Source of the DNA: Phycisphaerales bacterium
GTDB taxonomy: Bacteria > Planctomycetota > Phycisphaerae > Phycisphaerales > UBA1924
Reading direction: 5' to 3'
Length of the DNA stretch: 9,254 nt
Assembly: GCA_026982035.1 (NCBI GenBank)
Contig: JALSHW010000301.1
Location: 1 to 9,254 of the forward strand
Shown: one piece after another, positions 1 through 6,759 of the stretch
Position numbering within the stretch: position 1 is the stretch's first letter
Layout of the letters: each line of letters begins with the position of its first letter
Notes under the pieces: model-generated
Database searches by the model: none
What the model saw: only the letters and a program-made list of their open reading frames with translations
Told to the model about the DNA's origin: nothing
Position numbers and translations under genes: made by a program

Positions 1-2
1 AG

Positions 3-371
3 TGGGGGGGGGGGCAGATGAGTCAGGTAATGTTGGCGTTGGGGGCCGGGTTGTATGAAGAGATGCTCTTTCGGCTGGTGCTGATCACCATGATCCATTT
101 TCTGGTGTCCGATGTGCTGGGGTTCAGTGAGACCAAGGGACTGTTGGTCGGGCTGATTTTGTCGTCGCTGGCCTTTGCGTGGCACCATGACCAGATATTT
201 TTCCTTGATGGGTCGATCAGTCTGCGGATGGCGATTTTCTACTTCCTCGCGGGGATGTACTTTGGGCTGTTGTTTTTGATGCGTGGGCTTGGAATCGCGG
301 TGGGGGTGCATCTTTTTTATGATTTATTGGTCCTTGTGGTGATTCCATCGTTTGAGAGTTCGTCGGGTTGA
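3..371 (+). CDS. CPBP-family intramembrane protease, 3' part
   Basis: This is the C-terminal part of a multi-pass membrane protein of the CPBP (CAAX protease/Abi) family, glutamic-type intramembrane endopeptidases of the inner membrane. Counting from the Met at 18, the three family motifs are present in order: EExxxR (YEEMLFR, residues 13-19), FxxxH (FAWHH, 53-57) and HxxxD (H98 to D102). Hydrophobic segments surround each motif. The frame is open to the left edge (W-G-G-G-Q before the Met), and the EExxxR motif lies only 12 residues from that Met, whereas family members normally have several membrane segments before it. The gene therefore almost certainly starts outside the window and the Met at 18 is internal. 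The substrate is unknown. The short tail after the last helix ends in FESSSG. The next gene downstream is a tRNA with its own promoter, so this gene appears to end its transcription unit. Confidence 0.85.
   Translation, partial: WGGGQMSQVMLALGAGLYEEMLFRLVLITMIHFLVSDVLGFSETKGLLVGLILSSLAFAWHHDQIFFLDGSISLRMAIFYFLAGMYFGLLFLMRGLGIAVGVHLFYDLLVLVVIPSFESSSG
4..14 (+). repeat. G11 homopolymer tract inside the protease gene
   Basis: Eleven consecutive G bases lie at the window edge, in frame with the CPBP protease, and would encode Trp-Gly-Gly-Gly. A gain or loss of one G would shift the frame just upstream of the catalytic EExxxR motif. Such tracts are known slippage sites in some bacteria, but they are also common sequencing and assembly errors. 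Confidence 0.7.
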
Positions 372-499
372 ATCCGTAGGGTCTGGGTTGCTGGGACAAT
401 CGGGTGGTTCCGGGTGATTCTTGGAGGGTTGGTGTGCAATTGACCCGTCGATTGACTTGACGATTGAAACTGAGCGAATACAGTACCCCCTGTCCGATC
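372..499. other. Intergenic region between protease gene and tRNA-Glu
   Basis: This is a 128-bp non-coding stretch. Its left half is G- and T-rich and shows no clear hairpin terminator for the protease gene. Its right half carries the tRNA promoter. I see no other gene in it. Confidence 0.6.
457..484 (+). promoter_or_regulatory. Sigma-70-like promoter of tRNA-Glu
   Basis: A -35 box TTGACG (457-462) and a -10 box TACAGT (479-484) are separated by 16 bases. The expected start at about 490-492 would give a 5' leader of under 10 bases before the mature tRNA at 500. A second TTGACT at 452-457 is badly spaced from the same -10 box. The assignment rests on box match and position only. Confidence 0.6.
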
Positions 500-574
500 G
501 GCCCCATCGTCTAGCCTGGTCCAGGACACCAGGTTTTCATCCTGGTAACGCGGGTTCAAATCCCGCTGGGGTCA
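500..574 (+). tRNA. trnE: tRNA-Glu (anticodon UUC)
   Basis: A complete 75-base cloverleaf is visible. The acceptor stem pairs GGCCCCA (500-506) with TGGGGTC (567-573), with one G-U pair and discriminator A574. The D arm has the tRNA-Glu signature TCGTCTAG...CCAGGACACC. The anticodon stem CCAGG/CCTGG encloses loop TTTTCAT, giving anticodon TTC at 536-538. The variable loop has 4 bases, as is usual for tRNA-Glu, and the T arm is GCGGG-TTCAAAT-CCCGC. CCA is not encoded (TTG follows the discriminator), so it must be added by tRNA nucleotidyltransferase. The gene has its own promoter upstream and a strong terminator 10 bases downstream, so it appears to be monocistronic. Confidence 0.98.
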
Positions 575-584
575 TTGATGATTG

Positions 585-620
585 AACGCCCGGAGCATCC
601 GCTCTGGGCGTTTATTCGTT
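585..620. terminator. Bidirectional intrinsic terminator (tRNA-Glu / recX)
   Basis: AACGCCCGGAGC (585-596) pairs with GCTCTGGGCGTT (601-612) in a 12-bp stem with one G-U pair and a 4-base loop ATCC. A T-rich stretch follows on the plus strand (TTTATTCGTTTT). The stem lies 10 bases after tRNA-Glu. On the other strand the recX stop codon (TAA, 612-614) touches the stem, so the hairpin can end transcripts from both sides, although the T tract on the minus-strand exit is less regular. Confidence 0.8.
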
Positions 621-1343
621 TTCGGATTCGATCTGGGATTCGATCTGGGTTTCGATCTGAACTTCAATGGCCTCGATGACCTTCCGAACCACATCAAAAT
701 CAAACCCACGACGGGCCAATCGTCCCGCAAGTCGCCGTCGCCTGACCTCTGGCTCCAGTGTCCGCGTAAGCGATCGGCTGTACCGCTCGGCGAGCTTGAG
801 GGCGTCGGCGTAGGGGTCAGCACCATCGAGTTGCTCATCCAAAGTCTCGGCGATGATCTGCCGGTCGATGCCTTTGGCAGAGAGCTTGGCTTCGATGAAC
901 CGTCGCCCAGCCGGCTTGCTTCGGATGATCGAACGGGCGGCCATCTCGGCATACGCCACATCATTGAGCAAACCAAGCTCGAGCAGTCGATTGATTGCCC
1001 AGTCGATGGCCTCGGGATCGTTGCCCTTTCTGCGGAGCGATTGCTTGAGTTCAAAGGCGGACTTGGCACGGTTGCCGAGTATCCGAGCGGCCGACAGGTA
1101 GGCCCGTGAACGGGTCAGTTCGGTGTGGAGTGCGTCGCTGAGCTCTTCGGTCCATGGATCGTCGGTCGCCAGACGATGCTTGGCTTTGGTCGTGTAGCTG
1201 ATGCGGCCCATCAAACAGCCGTTGACGCGAACCGTCAACTGGTCGGGTTGGTCTGAGCAGGGACGCAGGGAGGTGATGGAGGCCGAGCCGTCGGTGGGGA
1301 TTTCGTTGGGCAGGGGCTTTGGTGAACGATGGGCGGGGCTCAT
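612..1343 (-). CDS. recX: RecX-family regulatory protein
   Basis: RecX is a small cytoplasmic protein that binds RecA filaments and modulates recombinase and coprotease activity. The 243-residue product has a short N-terminal beta region with the family pattern (around LTVRVNGCLMGRISY, 36-50). Three helical modules follow: about 79-122 (AARILGNRAKSAFELKQSLRRKG, then LLELGLLND), 123-172 (YAEMAARSIIRSKPAGRRFIEAKLSAKGI) and 177-226 (YADALKLAERY to RRGFDFDVVRKVI). The C-terminus, QIETQIESQIESENE, is a repetitive acidic tail encoded by a 12-bp tandem repeat and is not part of the family core. The ATG overlaps the stop of the upstream TPR gene (ATGA), implying translational coupling. recA is not adjacent. 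The first 20 or so residues are not recognisable, but the overlap supports this start. Confidence 0.9.
   Translation of the reverse strand: MSPAHRSPKPLPNEIPTDGSASITSLRPCSDQPDQLTVRVNGCLMGRISYTTKAKHRLATDDPWTEELSDALHTELTRSRAYLSAARILGNRAKSAFELKQSLRRKGNDPEAIDWAINRLLELGLLNDVAYAEMAARSIIRSKPAGRRFIEAKLSAKGIDRQIIAETLDEQLDGADPYADALKLAERYSRSLTRTLEPEVRRRRLAGRLARRGFDFDVVRKVIEAIEVQIETQIESQIESENE
624..659 (-). repeat. Three tandem 12-bp repeats at the 3' end of recX
   Basis: On the plus strand the unit GGATTCGATCTG occurs at 624-635 and 636-647, followed by GGTTTCGATCTG at 648-659. Because the unit is a multiple of three, it keeps the frame and encodes the repeating QIET/QIES residues of the RecX tail. Slippage would lengthen or shorten the tail by four residues without breaking the gene. 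Confidence 0.85.
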
Positions 1344-1648
1344 GCAAGCATTGTACGGTAGGAAGTGATCTCGCTGATGCCTTTGGCGTCGTTTGTTCGT
1401 TTGGCGGCCTCAAGCCCGGTATCAAGGGTTGATTTGGCTTCTTCAATGCGATCCAAGGCCTCGTAGGAGCGGGCCTGGTGGAAATAGGCGTAGACATAAT
1501 CAGGGTCGGCGGCGATGGTCTTGTCGAAGTATTCGATCGCCGATTCATGCTCGGATTCTTTGGCGTGATCGATCGCCAACGCATAGAGCATAAATGGATC
1601 ATTGGGTTCGAGCGTGAGGAGTTTTTGAATCTGTTGACGGGTGGGCAT
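1340..1648 (-). CDS. Small TPR protein
   Basis: This is a 102-residue protein consisting almost entirely of two tetratricopeptide repeats, about residues 17-50 (ending AIEYFDKTIAADPD) and 51-84 (YVYAYFHQARSYEALDRIEEA). Both show the usual small and aromatic positions of the TPR helix pair. No signal peptide or membrane segment is present, so it is probably a cytoplasmic protein-protein interaction module. The stop codon overlaps the recX start (ATGA), and the upstream hbd stop is 75 bp away, so hbd, this gene and recX may be cotranscribed. No strong ribosome binding site is visible upstream. The specific partner is unknown. Confidence 0.85.
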   Translation of the reverse strand: MPTRQQIQKLLTLEPNDPFMLYALAIDHAKESEHESAIEYFDKTIAADPDYVYAYFHQARSYEALDRIEEAKSTLDTGLEAAKRTNDAKGISEITSYRTMLA

Positions 1649-1723
1649 GGGGACACCATACTCGATCTGTCCAAGAGTTCAAGAGTGGTCAGTAGAAAAC
1701 CGTATTGTGGATTTTGGACTCGT

Positions 1724-2599
1724 TTATTTGGAGTAGTCGAACACGCCGTGCCCGGTCTTGTTTCCAAGCCGACCTGCGGTGACGAGTTGTTTGAGCAATG
1801 GGCAGGCAAGGTACCGAGGATTGTTCAAACCCTCGGCCATCACCTCCATAATGTGCTGACAAGTATCAAGCCCAATAAAGTCCGCCAAACGCAGCGGCCC
1901 CATCGGATGCGCCATCCCCAACTTCATGATCTCGTCAATATGCTCCGGCTCGGCGACCCCCTCCATCCAAGCATAAAACGCCTCGTTGATCATCGGCATC
2001 AATATCCGGTTGGACACAAACCCCGCACGGTCATTGGCCGGCACAGCAACCTTGCCCATCGCCGCAGACAGTGCCAGAACCCGGTCGGTCGTCTCTTGGC
2101 TTGTGGCCAACCCATTGATGACCTCGACGAGTTTCATGATCGGCACCGGATTGAAGAAGTGCATCCCGATAAAACGATCCGCAGCATCCCCAACACTCGT
2201 CGCAATATCAGTAATCGAGATCGACGAGGTATTGGTCGCAAGAATCTGGTTCCCCGTAAACCGGGTCGCCAGATCGGCAAAGATTTTCTTTTTCACATCA
2301 ACATTCTCGACCACCGCCTCGATCACGATGTCCGATGGATCGAGGGCGTCGATGCTGCTTGCGTAGGTGATGCGACCCAGAGCAGCGGTGGCTTCATCCT
2401 GGGTCATGCGTTCTTTTTGGACGGCTCTTGCGAGGAGTTTCTCGTGCAATGCTTTGCACTTGTCCAGTGCCGATTCGGAGAGGTCGTAGATGACCGTATC
2501 AAACCCATTGACGGCCCCGATCTGGGCGATCCCGCCACCCATCTGTCCTGAACCGATGATGCCGATGGTGTTGATGTTGTGGTCGATAGTGGTGGTCAT
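1724..2599 (-). CDS. hbd: 3-hydroxybutyryl-CoA dehydrogenase
   Basis: This cytoplasmic enzyme of fatty acid/butanoate metabolism oxidises (S)-3-hydroxybutyryl-CoA to acetoacetyl-CoA with NAD(P), or does the reverse. The 291-residue length is normal for the single-function short form. An N-terminal Rossmann fold has GxGxxG (GSGQMG, 16-21) and an acidic residue at the end of strand 2 (D39). The catalytic set is in place: a Ser in TNTSSIS (about 125-126), H147 in MHFFNPVP, E159 in KLVEV and N197 in GFVSNRIL. The C-terminal helical domain ends GNKTGHGVFDYSK. The frame is open for 35 more codons upstream, but the start at 2599 is preferred because AGGAGA lies about 7 bases before it and the protein then begins like its family. 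It is divergent from the cobalamin/GTPase fusion gene, another protein linked to acyl-CoA chemistry. Confidence 0.95.
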   Translation of the reverse strand: MTTTIDHNINTIGIIGSGQMGGGIAQIGAVNGFDTVIYDLSESALDKCKALHEKLLARAVQKERMTQDEATAALGRITYASSIDALDPSDIVIEAVVENVDVKKKIFADLATRFTGNQILATNTSSISITDIATSVGDAADRFIGMHFFNPVPIMKLVEVINGLATSQETTDRVLALSAAMGKVAVPANDRAGFVSNRILMPMINEAFYAWMEGVAEPEHIDEIMKLGMAHPMGPLRLADFIGLDTCQHIMEVMAEGLNNPRYLACPLLKQLVTAGRLGNKTGHGVFDYSK

Positions 2600-2762
2600 A
2601 GGTATTCTCCTCATGAAATCGTCTGTTTGTTCGGGACCCAGAGCATAGGAGGGGAGTCGATTTGAGGTTTGGTCAATGGGGTGGGCTTGGACAAATTGAG
2701 GCATAGAATCCCATCCAATTCCTCCCCCTCAAGAATCCCCCTCAAGAACGAAGGTTCCATTC
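2600..2762. promoter_or_regulatory. Divergent control region of hbd and the cobalamin/GTPase operon
   Basis: These 163 bp must carry promoters for both directions. On the hbd side the ribosome binding site GAGGAGA is at about 2607-2613. On the right side GAAGG (2750-2754) sits 8 bases before the ATG at 2763. A -10-like TAGAAT is at 2704-2709 on the plus strand, but no good -35 box sits at the right distance, so promoter positions are uncertain. The region also contains a 13-bp tandem repeat (2723-2748). Confidence 0.5.
2723..2748 (+). repeat. Two tandem copies of a 13-bp unit before the fusion gene
   Basis: The unit TCCCCCTCAAGAA occurs exactly at 2723-2735 and 2736-2748. It ends two bases before the ribosome binding site of the downstream gene and probably lies in the 5' untranslated region. 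It may be a recent duplication or a tandem binding site. Confidence 0.85.
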
Positions 2763-3920
2763 ATGGCCCAGCAACTCGGATCAGCAACCAGTGAGTTTGA
2801 AAAGAAAGACCGCTGCGGCGATCTCGACCATCGCCCCCGTGTCCTGCTGGGCAAGATGGGCCTCGACGGGCACGACCGAGGCGTCAAAGTCATCGCCCGC
2901 GCCCTCCGAGACTCAGGCGTCCATGTCATCTACTCAGGACTCTGGCAAACCCCCGCCTCCCTCGCCATCTCGGCCCGTGACGAAGATGTCGATGTCATCG
3001 CCGCCTCGATGATGTCCAACTCGCATCTGGTGCTCGGAAAGAACCTCGTCCAAGGCATGAAAGATGTTGGGCGAAGCGATATTCCGGTACTCATGGGTGG
3101 AATTTTGCCGGAAGAAGACATCGAGAAGCTCAAAGCGATGGGGGTACAGGAATGTTTCCCGACCGGAACGGGGTTGATGGACATTGTCAATGCGGTTCGT
3201 GCCGATGTGCATCCTCAAGATCAGGTGATTGCATCGGGCAACGCCTCAGCCCAACTCGCCCGTGACATCTCACTGATGCACGATGAGAAGCCGATGCGGC
3301 CTGATGCGGTGCGCCGCCGTCCAAAGCATGTCATTGGCTTTACAGGGGCTCCAGGAGCCGGCAAGAGTACGCTCTTGGCCCAAATGGTTCGTGAACACGC
3401 CACCCGTGCCAAAGCCGATCCGTCGATCGGACGCTGCGCGGTCATCGCGTTTGATCCCAAGAGCCCCATCACCAACGGTGCATTGCTTGGTGATCGGCTT
3501 CGAGTGGACTTCAACACCATCGGCGAGCATGTCTTCTACCGCTCACTCGCCATCCGAGGCGAAGACTACCACGGACTCAGCGAAGCCGTCGAACTCATCG
3601 GCGGGAGCTTCGATGGCGACATGGCCTACGACACGGTGTTTGTCGAAACAGTCGGTGCCGGTCAGAACGAGACGATGATCCGCGAGTATGTGGACACAAC
3701 CGTCGTTGTCCTCACGCCAGGCACAGGCGATTCAGTCCAAATGGACAAAGCCGGCATCCTCGAAATCGCCGATGTCTTCGTCTGCAACAAAGCCGACCAT
3801 CCAGGCAAAGACACACTCATGAGCGATCTCCACGAAATCGCGGGCAAGATCCCGACCTTTGAAACCGTGGCGACCCATGCCCAGGGGATTCCTGAACTCT
3901 TCGATGGGTTGTTTGGATGA
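2763..3920 (+). CDS. Cobalamin-binding domain fused to MeaB/ArgK-type GTPase
   Basis: The 385-residue protein has two recognisable parts. Residues 25-148 are a B12-binding domain like the C-terminal domain of methylmalonyl-CoA mutase. They include DxHxxG (DGHDRG, 35-40, H37 being the expected lower cobalt ligand) and the glycine pair in LMGGILP (112-113). Residues 188-385 are a MeaB-type G domain with a P-loop (GAPGAGKST, 195-203), FDPKSPITNGALLGDRLR (230-247), ETVGAGQNE (295-303), NKAD (342-345) and a G5-like segment near THAQGIPEL. Known MeaB proteins guard and reload acyl-CoA mutases using GTP. IcmF joins the same two domains, in this order, to a mutase domain. Here the protein stops after the G domain, lacking both the mutase and the C-terminal dimerisation arm of stand-alone MeaB. 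It probably works with a separately encoded mutase large subunit. Its stop overlaps the start of pncC (ATGA). Confidence 0.9.
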   Translation: MAQQLGSATSEFEKKDRCGDLDHRPRVLLGKMGLDGHDRGVKVIARALRDSGVHVIYSGLWQTPASLAISARDEDVDVIAASMMSNSHLVLGKNLVQGMKDVGRSDIPVLMGGILPEEDIEKLKAMGVQECFPTGTGLMDIVNAVRADVHPQDQVIASGNASAQLARDISLMHDEKPMRPDAVRRRPKHVIGFTGAPGAGKSTLLAQMVREHATRAKADPSIGRCAVIAFDPKSPITNGALLGDRLRVDFNTIGEHVFYRSLAIRGEDYHGLSEAVELIGGSFDGDMAYDTVFVETVGAGQNETMIREYVDTTVVVLTPGTGDSVQMDKAGILEIADVFVCNKADHPGKDTLMSDLHEIAGKIPTFETVATHAQGIPELFDGLFG

Positions 3921-4423
3921 GCGTGTTTGACGATGAAATTGTAGAAGCCGCGTCGAAGGTGATCGCCAACGCCAAAGCCCAAGGGCTGACGCTGGGTTGT
4001 GTCGAGTCGTGTACGGGTGGATTGGTCGGCTCAGCGTTGACGGCGATCCCCGGCTCATCAGAGGCCTTTGCTGGCGGGCTGATCACCTATTCCAATCAAC
4101 TCAAGAATCGGCTGGTGGGCGTGGGACATGAGACCCTTGAGCAGCACGGGGCCGTGAGTTCACAAGTCGCCGCCCACATGGCGATGGGGGGGCTGTCCGT
4201 TCTTGGTGTACACCGCTGCGTCTCGATCACCGGAATCGCGGGCCCAGACGGTGGCACCGAAGACAAACCCGTCGGAACGGTCTGGTTTGGATTGGCCATC
4301 GGAGGCATCGATGAGGTCAAGTGTTCGCTGGCAAACTTCCAAGGCGACCGGGAACAAGTGCGAATCCAATCGGTGCTGACCGCATTGGTGATTCTTGATC
4401 CGGGCTGTGGAGATCAATCATGA
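3917..4423 (+). CDS. pncC: Nicotinamide-nucleotide amidase (CinA C-terminal family)
   Basis: This enzyme hydrolyses nicotinamide mononucleotide to nicotinic acid mononucleotide and ammonia, recycling NMN left by NAD-dependent DNA ligase. The 168-residue length fits the stand-alone PncC form, without the N-terminal molybdopterin-like domain of full CinA. Family motifs are present: ESCTGG (30-35, with conserved Ser31), the ITYSNQLKNRLVGV segment (about 56-69), SITGIAGPDGGT (103-114) and KPVGTVWFGL (117-126). No signal peptide is present, so it is cytoplasmic. The start codon overlaps the stop of the cobalamin/GTPase gene and the stop overlaps the start of thiS, both as ATGA, so the three proteins are probably made by coupled translation. 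No functional link with cobalamin chemistry is established. Confidence 0.93.
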   Translation: MSVFDDEIVEAASKVIANAKAQGLTLGCVESCTGGLVGSALTAIPGSSEAFAGGLITYSNQLKNRLVGVGHETLEQHGAVSSQVAAHMAMGGLSVLGVHRCVSITGIAGPDGGTEDKPVGTVWFGLAIGGIDEVKCSLANFQGDREQVRIQSVLTALVILDPGCGDQS

Positions 4424-4620
4424 ACTGCACCGTCAACGGCAAGCCCAAAGAGCTCCCCGACGGGATGAATGTCGAAGAACTCATCGAATCGTTGGGGATG
4501 TCCGAAGCGATTTGTGCCGTGGAAGTGGATAAAAAACTTGTCCCCAAAGGGGAGCGAGTGTCAAGTGTCATCTTAGAAGGTCAACAAATCGAAATCGTCA
4601 CCCTCATCGGAGGCGGTTGA
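4420..4620 (+). CDS. thiS: Sulfur carrier protein ThiS
   Basis: ThiS is a small ubiquitin-like protein whose C-terminal Gly-Gly is adenylated and thiocarboxylated to deliver sulfur to the thiazole synthase ThiG in thiamine synthesis. The 66-residue product has the beta-grasp pattern: start MNCTVNGKPKELPDG, helix NVEELIESLG, then AVEVDKKLVPKGER and a C-terminal EIVTLIGGG. MoaD-like carriers share the fold, but the VDKKLVPKGER segment and length match ThiS better. It overlaps pncC by ATGA. ThiG, ThiF or ThiE is not found next to it: the gene is last in its unit and the next gene converges from the other strand. The partner enzyme must be encoded elsewhere. Confidence 0.9.
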   Translation: MNCTVNGKPKELPDGMNVEELIESLGMSEAICAVEVDKKLVPKGERVSSVILEGQQIEIVTLIGGG

Positions 4621-4634
4621 CGACCCCCCGTCAC

Positions 4635-6737
4635 TCATCCCGCGTCGTTCTCTGAATCTTCGCTTTCTGATTCTTCGTCGGTGCTTTCATCGACCGGATC
4701 GGCTTGCACACCTTTCTTCTTTTGGACTCGGGTGTAGCCATATCGCTCAGACATCGAAGCCAAGGAGAAGGGCGAGTCACCAATTTCGGTCATCGCTTCA
4801 CGAATTTCGGTGCCCGATTCGGTGGTCAAGATTTTGTTGATGTTGGCGTTGAAGGCCTGGAGGGTCATGGGTCTTGGAGCGATGACCTTGGCAAGCCCGA
4901 TGGACTTGGCACTGGGGATCGAGACTCCGACGAGAATGGGCGATTGAGCAAGGGCCTGGGGTGGGGCCAGTTCATCAAGCGACTCGGTTTGGTTGAAGAC
5001 TGCATCGCGGAAGTCTGGGGTGTTGAGCCCTGATTCGACATGGGTTGCCAGTCGACCACGATCGACATTTTTGCGTTTGACCAGCAGGTTGCGGGCGATT
5101 CCTGGACGGAAAATATCAGTTCCACCAGCGGTTCCACCCGCAAGCGACAACGCCGCATCGATGGCCGGGTTCAGGTCATTGGAGGCCTGGGCTTGGGCAA
5201 TGAGTGAATCAAGGTTTTCGCTGAGCAGTTCGTAGCCCTTGACCGTTCGGTAGTCCCGAAGCACCACCGCACGACCGACATCATCAATCGAATCGGCAGG
5301 ACCGGCGGGATTGACCCGATAGACGATGGCGTAGTACCGATTGCCCGCATCATCCTCGGCGGCGGGATCAACCAATGGAATCTGTGGTTGAACCGTCAAC
5401 AAGGCGGCGGCCTCTTCGGATTCGATGGCTTGAGGCAAGAACGGTGTCTGGAAAATCCGCGAACCGATGCGATAGGACGCCTGACCAAAGCCCGGGATTT
5501 GAGCGATGTCCATGCTTGAAAGCCAACGATCGGTGTGCATCTCAACGACAGGCAGTGGAATGGTGGCGTTGAGTTGTTGGCTCAATCCATCGACGACGGC
5601 TTGGGCCATGGCTTCGAGGGTTGGTCGGCGGGTGTCCCAGTCATCTGGGAGGATGAAGTGGTCGCCGTCTTTGGAGAGGCCTCGGATTGCTTGGAGGGTT
5701 TGGGAGCGGAGGATTTTGTCGGCTTCAAACATCAGGTCAAAGGCACGCTTGGTTCGAAAGTCGTCTTCGATGTTGGCCCGTTCGCCATCGAAGTCGCCGG
5801 GATATTTCTGCTGTTCTTTGGGGAGTTTGTGATCGACGATCCAAGTCTTTTTGAGTTCGACCCGGTTGATCTCGATGCCCGATTCGATCTGGGCTTTGTT
5901 GAGCGTCAACCAGCCGACTTTGATGCGGGTTGGTTGGGTGTATCCAATGGCATAGTCGTTGTCACTGGGTGTATCGGCTTTGTATTGATCGAAGAATGTT
6001 TGGAGTTGGGCATCGCTTGGGATGGGGATTGAATTGGCAAACGACTCCCCTTTGATCAACACCGCGTCGACGGCCACCGCGTCGTGCCGCTCTTTGGCGG
6101 CTTGAATTGCACCAAGATCAGAAAACGCGGGCAAGGTCGAGAAGACTCGGTAGAGCCGGTCGATCCCGCGTGCCGTTGCCAGCGTTCGGTAGACATCTTC
6201 TTGGCTGGTGCCTCGCATCATGCCCGTTGCCAAGGCCACATTACGCGTCAACACCCCTTCATACTGAGGGGCCAGTTCGGACACGGCTTGGGCAAACTCG
6301 GCCTGGCTGCTGATAAAGATCAACCCCTGCTGGGCTTGTTGTTGGACCTGAACGGTTGCGATGCGTCGGGCAAGGGTCGGTATCCAGTTCTGACCTTCCC
6401 CGGCTTCTCCGACAAGACCGGCATCCTTGGCTTGCTTGGAAAGCAACAACCAGTGCAACTCGGCGGCATCACCAGAAGCCGAGTCAATACCCAGCCCCCC
6501 TTGCTCGATGGGCAACAACAACAACGGAAATACCTTTTTGATCACCGCAAGATCGAAACTGGCTTGTTGGTAATCAAAACCATTGAATTTGGTGCCATCG
6601 TTCAGCTTGGCCACGACTGACTTGCGTGAATCAGGAGAAAGACGCCCAATGATCGGTTCAAACAAAAACACCACCATCAACAACGAACCACCAATGGCCA
6701 GAATAATGAGCTGATACTTGCGAATGAATTTGAGCAT
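4635..6737 (-). CDS. PpiD/SurA-like membrane-anchored protein, no clear parvulin domain
   Basis: The 700-residue protein has one N-terminal membrane segment (about 10-30) after a short basic end (MLKFIRKYQ), giving an N-in anchor and a large periplasmic part, as in PpiD, the envelope folding factor near the Sec translocon. Residues of about 90-275 resemble the helical chaperone region of PpiD/SurA, ending in a segment like PSDAQLQTFFDQYKAD, then TQPTRIKVGWLTL. The parvulin domain expected next is not recognisable: about 290-420 is a charged helical insert, and no typical parvulin HI(L/V) histidine pattern appears. The tail (about 680-700) is strongly acidic and Ser-rich. CGGAG about 5 bases before the ATG supports the start. 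The gene follows rpsD on the same strand, separated by a palindromic element. A generalised envelope chaperone role is inferred from architecture; catalytic activity seems doubtful. Confidence 0.75.
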   Translation of the reverse strand: MLKFIRKYQLIILAIGGSLLMVVFLFEPIIGRLSPDSRKSVVAKLNDGTKFNGFDYQQASFDLAVIKKVFPLLLLPIEQGGLGIDSASGDAAELHWLLLSKQAKDAGLVGEAGEGQNWIPTLARRIATVQVQQQAQQGLIFISSQAEFAQAVSELAPQYEGVLTRNVALATGMMRGTSQEDVYRTLATARGIDRLYRVFSTLPAFSDLGAIQAAKERHDAVAVDAVLIKGESFANSIPIPSDAQLQTFFDQYKADTPSDNDYAIGYTQPTRIKVGWLTLNKAQIESGIEINRVELKKTWIVDHKLPKEQQKYPGDFDGERANIEDDFRTKRAFDLMFEADKILRSQTLQAIRGLSKDGDHFILPDDWDTRRPTLEAMAQAVVDGLSQQLNATIPLPVVEMHTDRWLSSMDIAQIPGFGQASYRIGSRIFQTPFLPQAIESEEAAALLTVQPQIPLVDPAAEDDAGNRYYAIVYRVNPAGPADSIDDVGRAVVLRDYRTVKGYELLSENLDSLIAQAQASNDLNPAIDAALSLAGGTAGGTDIFRPGIARNLLVKRKNVDRGRLATHVESGLNTPDFRDAVFNQTESLDELAPPQALAQSPILVGVSIPSAKSIGLAKVIAPRPMTLQAFNANINKILTTESGTEIREAMTEIGDSPFSLASMSERYGYTRVQKKKGVQADPVDESTDEESESEDSENDAG

Positions 6738-6759
6738 GTCGACTCCGTGTTCAGATGAC

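Noticed and set aside
1478..2551. 357-codon open frame on the plus strand opposite hbd
   Set aside because: It is antisense to a clear 3-hydroxybutyryl-CoA dehydrogenase and the small TPR gene. Its translation is rich in His and Arg and has no domain pattern, as expected of a shadow frame in a GC-rich gene.
2600..2704. 35-codon N-terminal extension of hbd
   Set aside because: The ribosome binding site AGGAGA lies inside it, just before the ATG at 2599, which also gives the standard N-terminus before the Rossmann fold.
4621..4634. Terminator between thiS and the PpiD-like gene
   Set aside because: Only 14 bp separate the convergent stops and I find no convincing hairpin with a T tract.
6084..6620. 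178-codon open frame on the plus strand inside the PpiD-like gene
   Set aside because: It is antisense to the coherent 700-residue protein and has no recognisable motif or good ribosome binding site.
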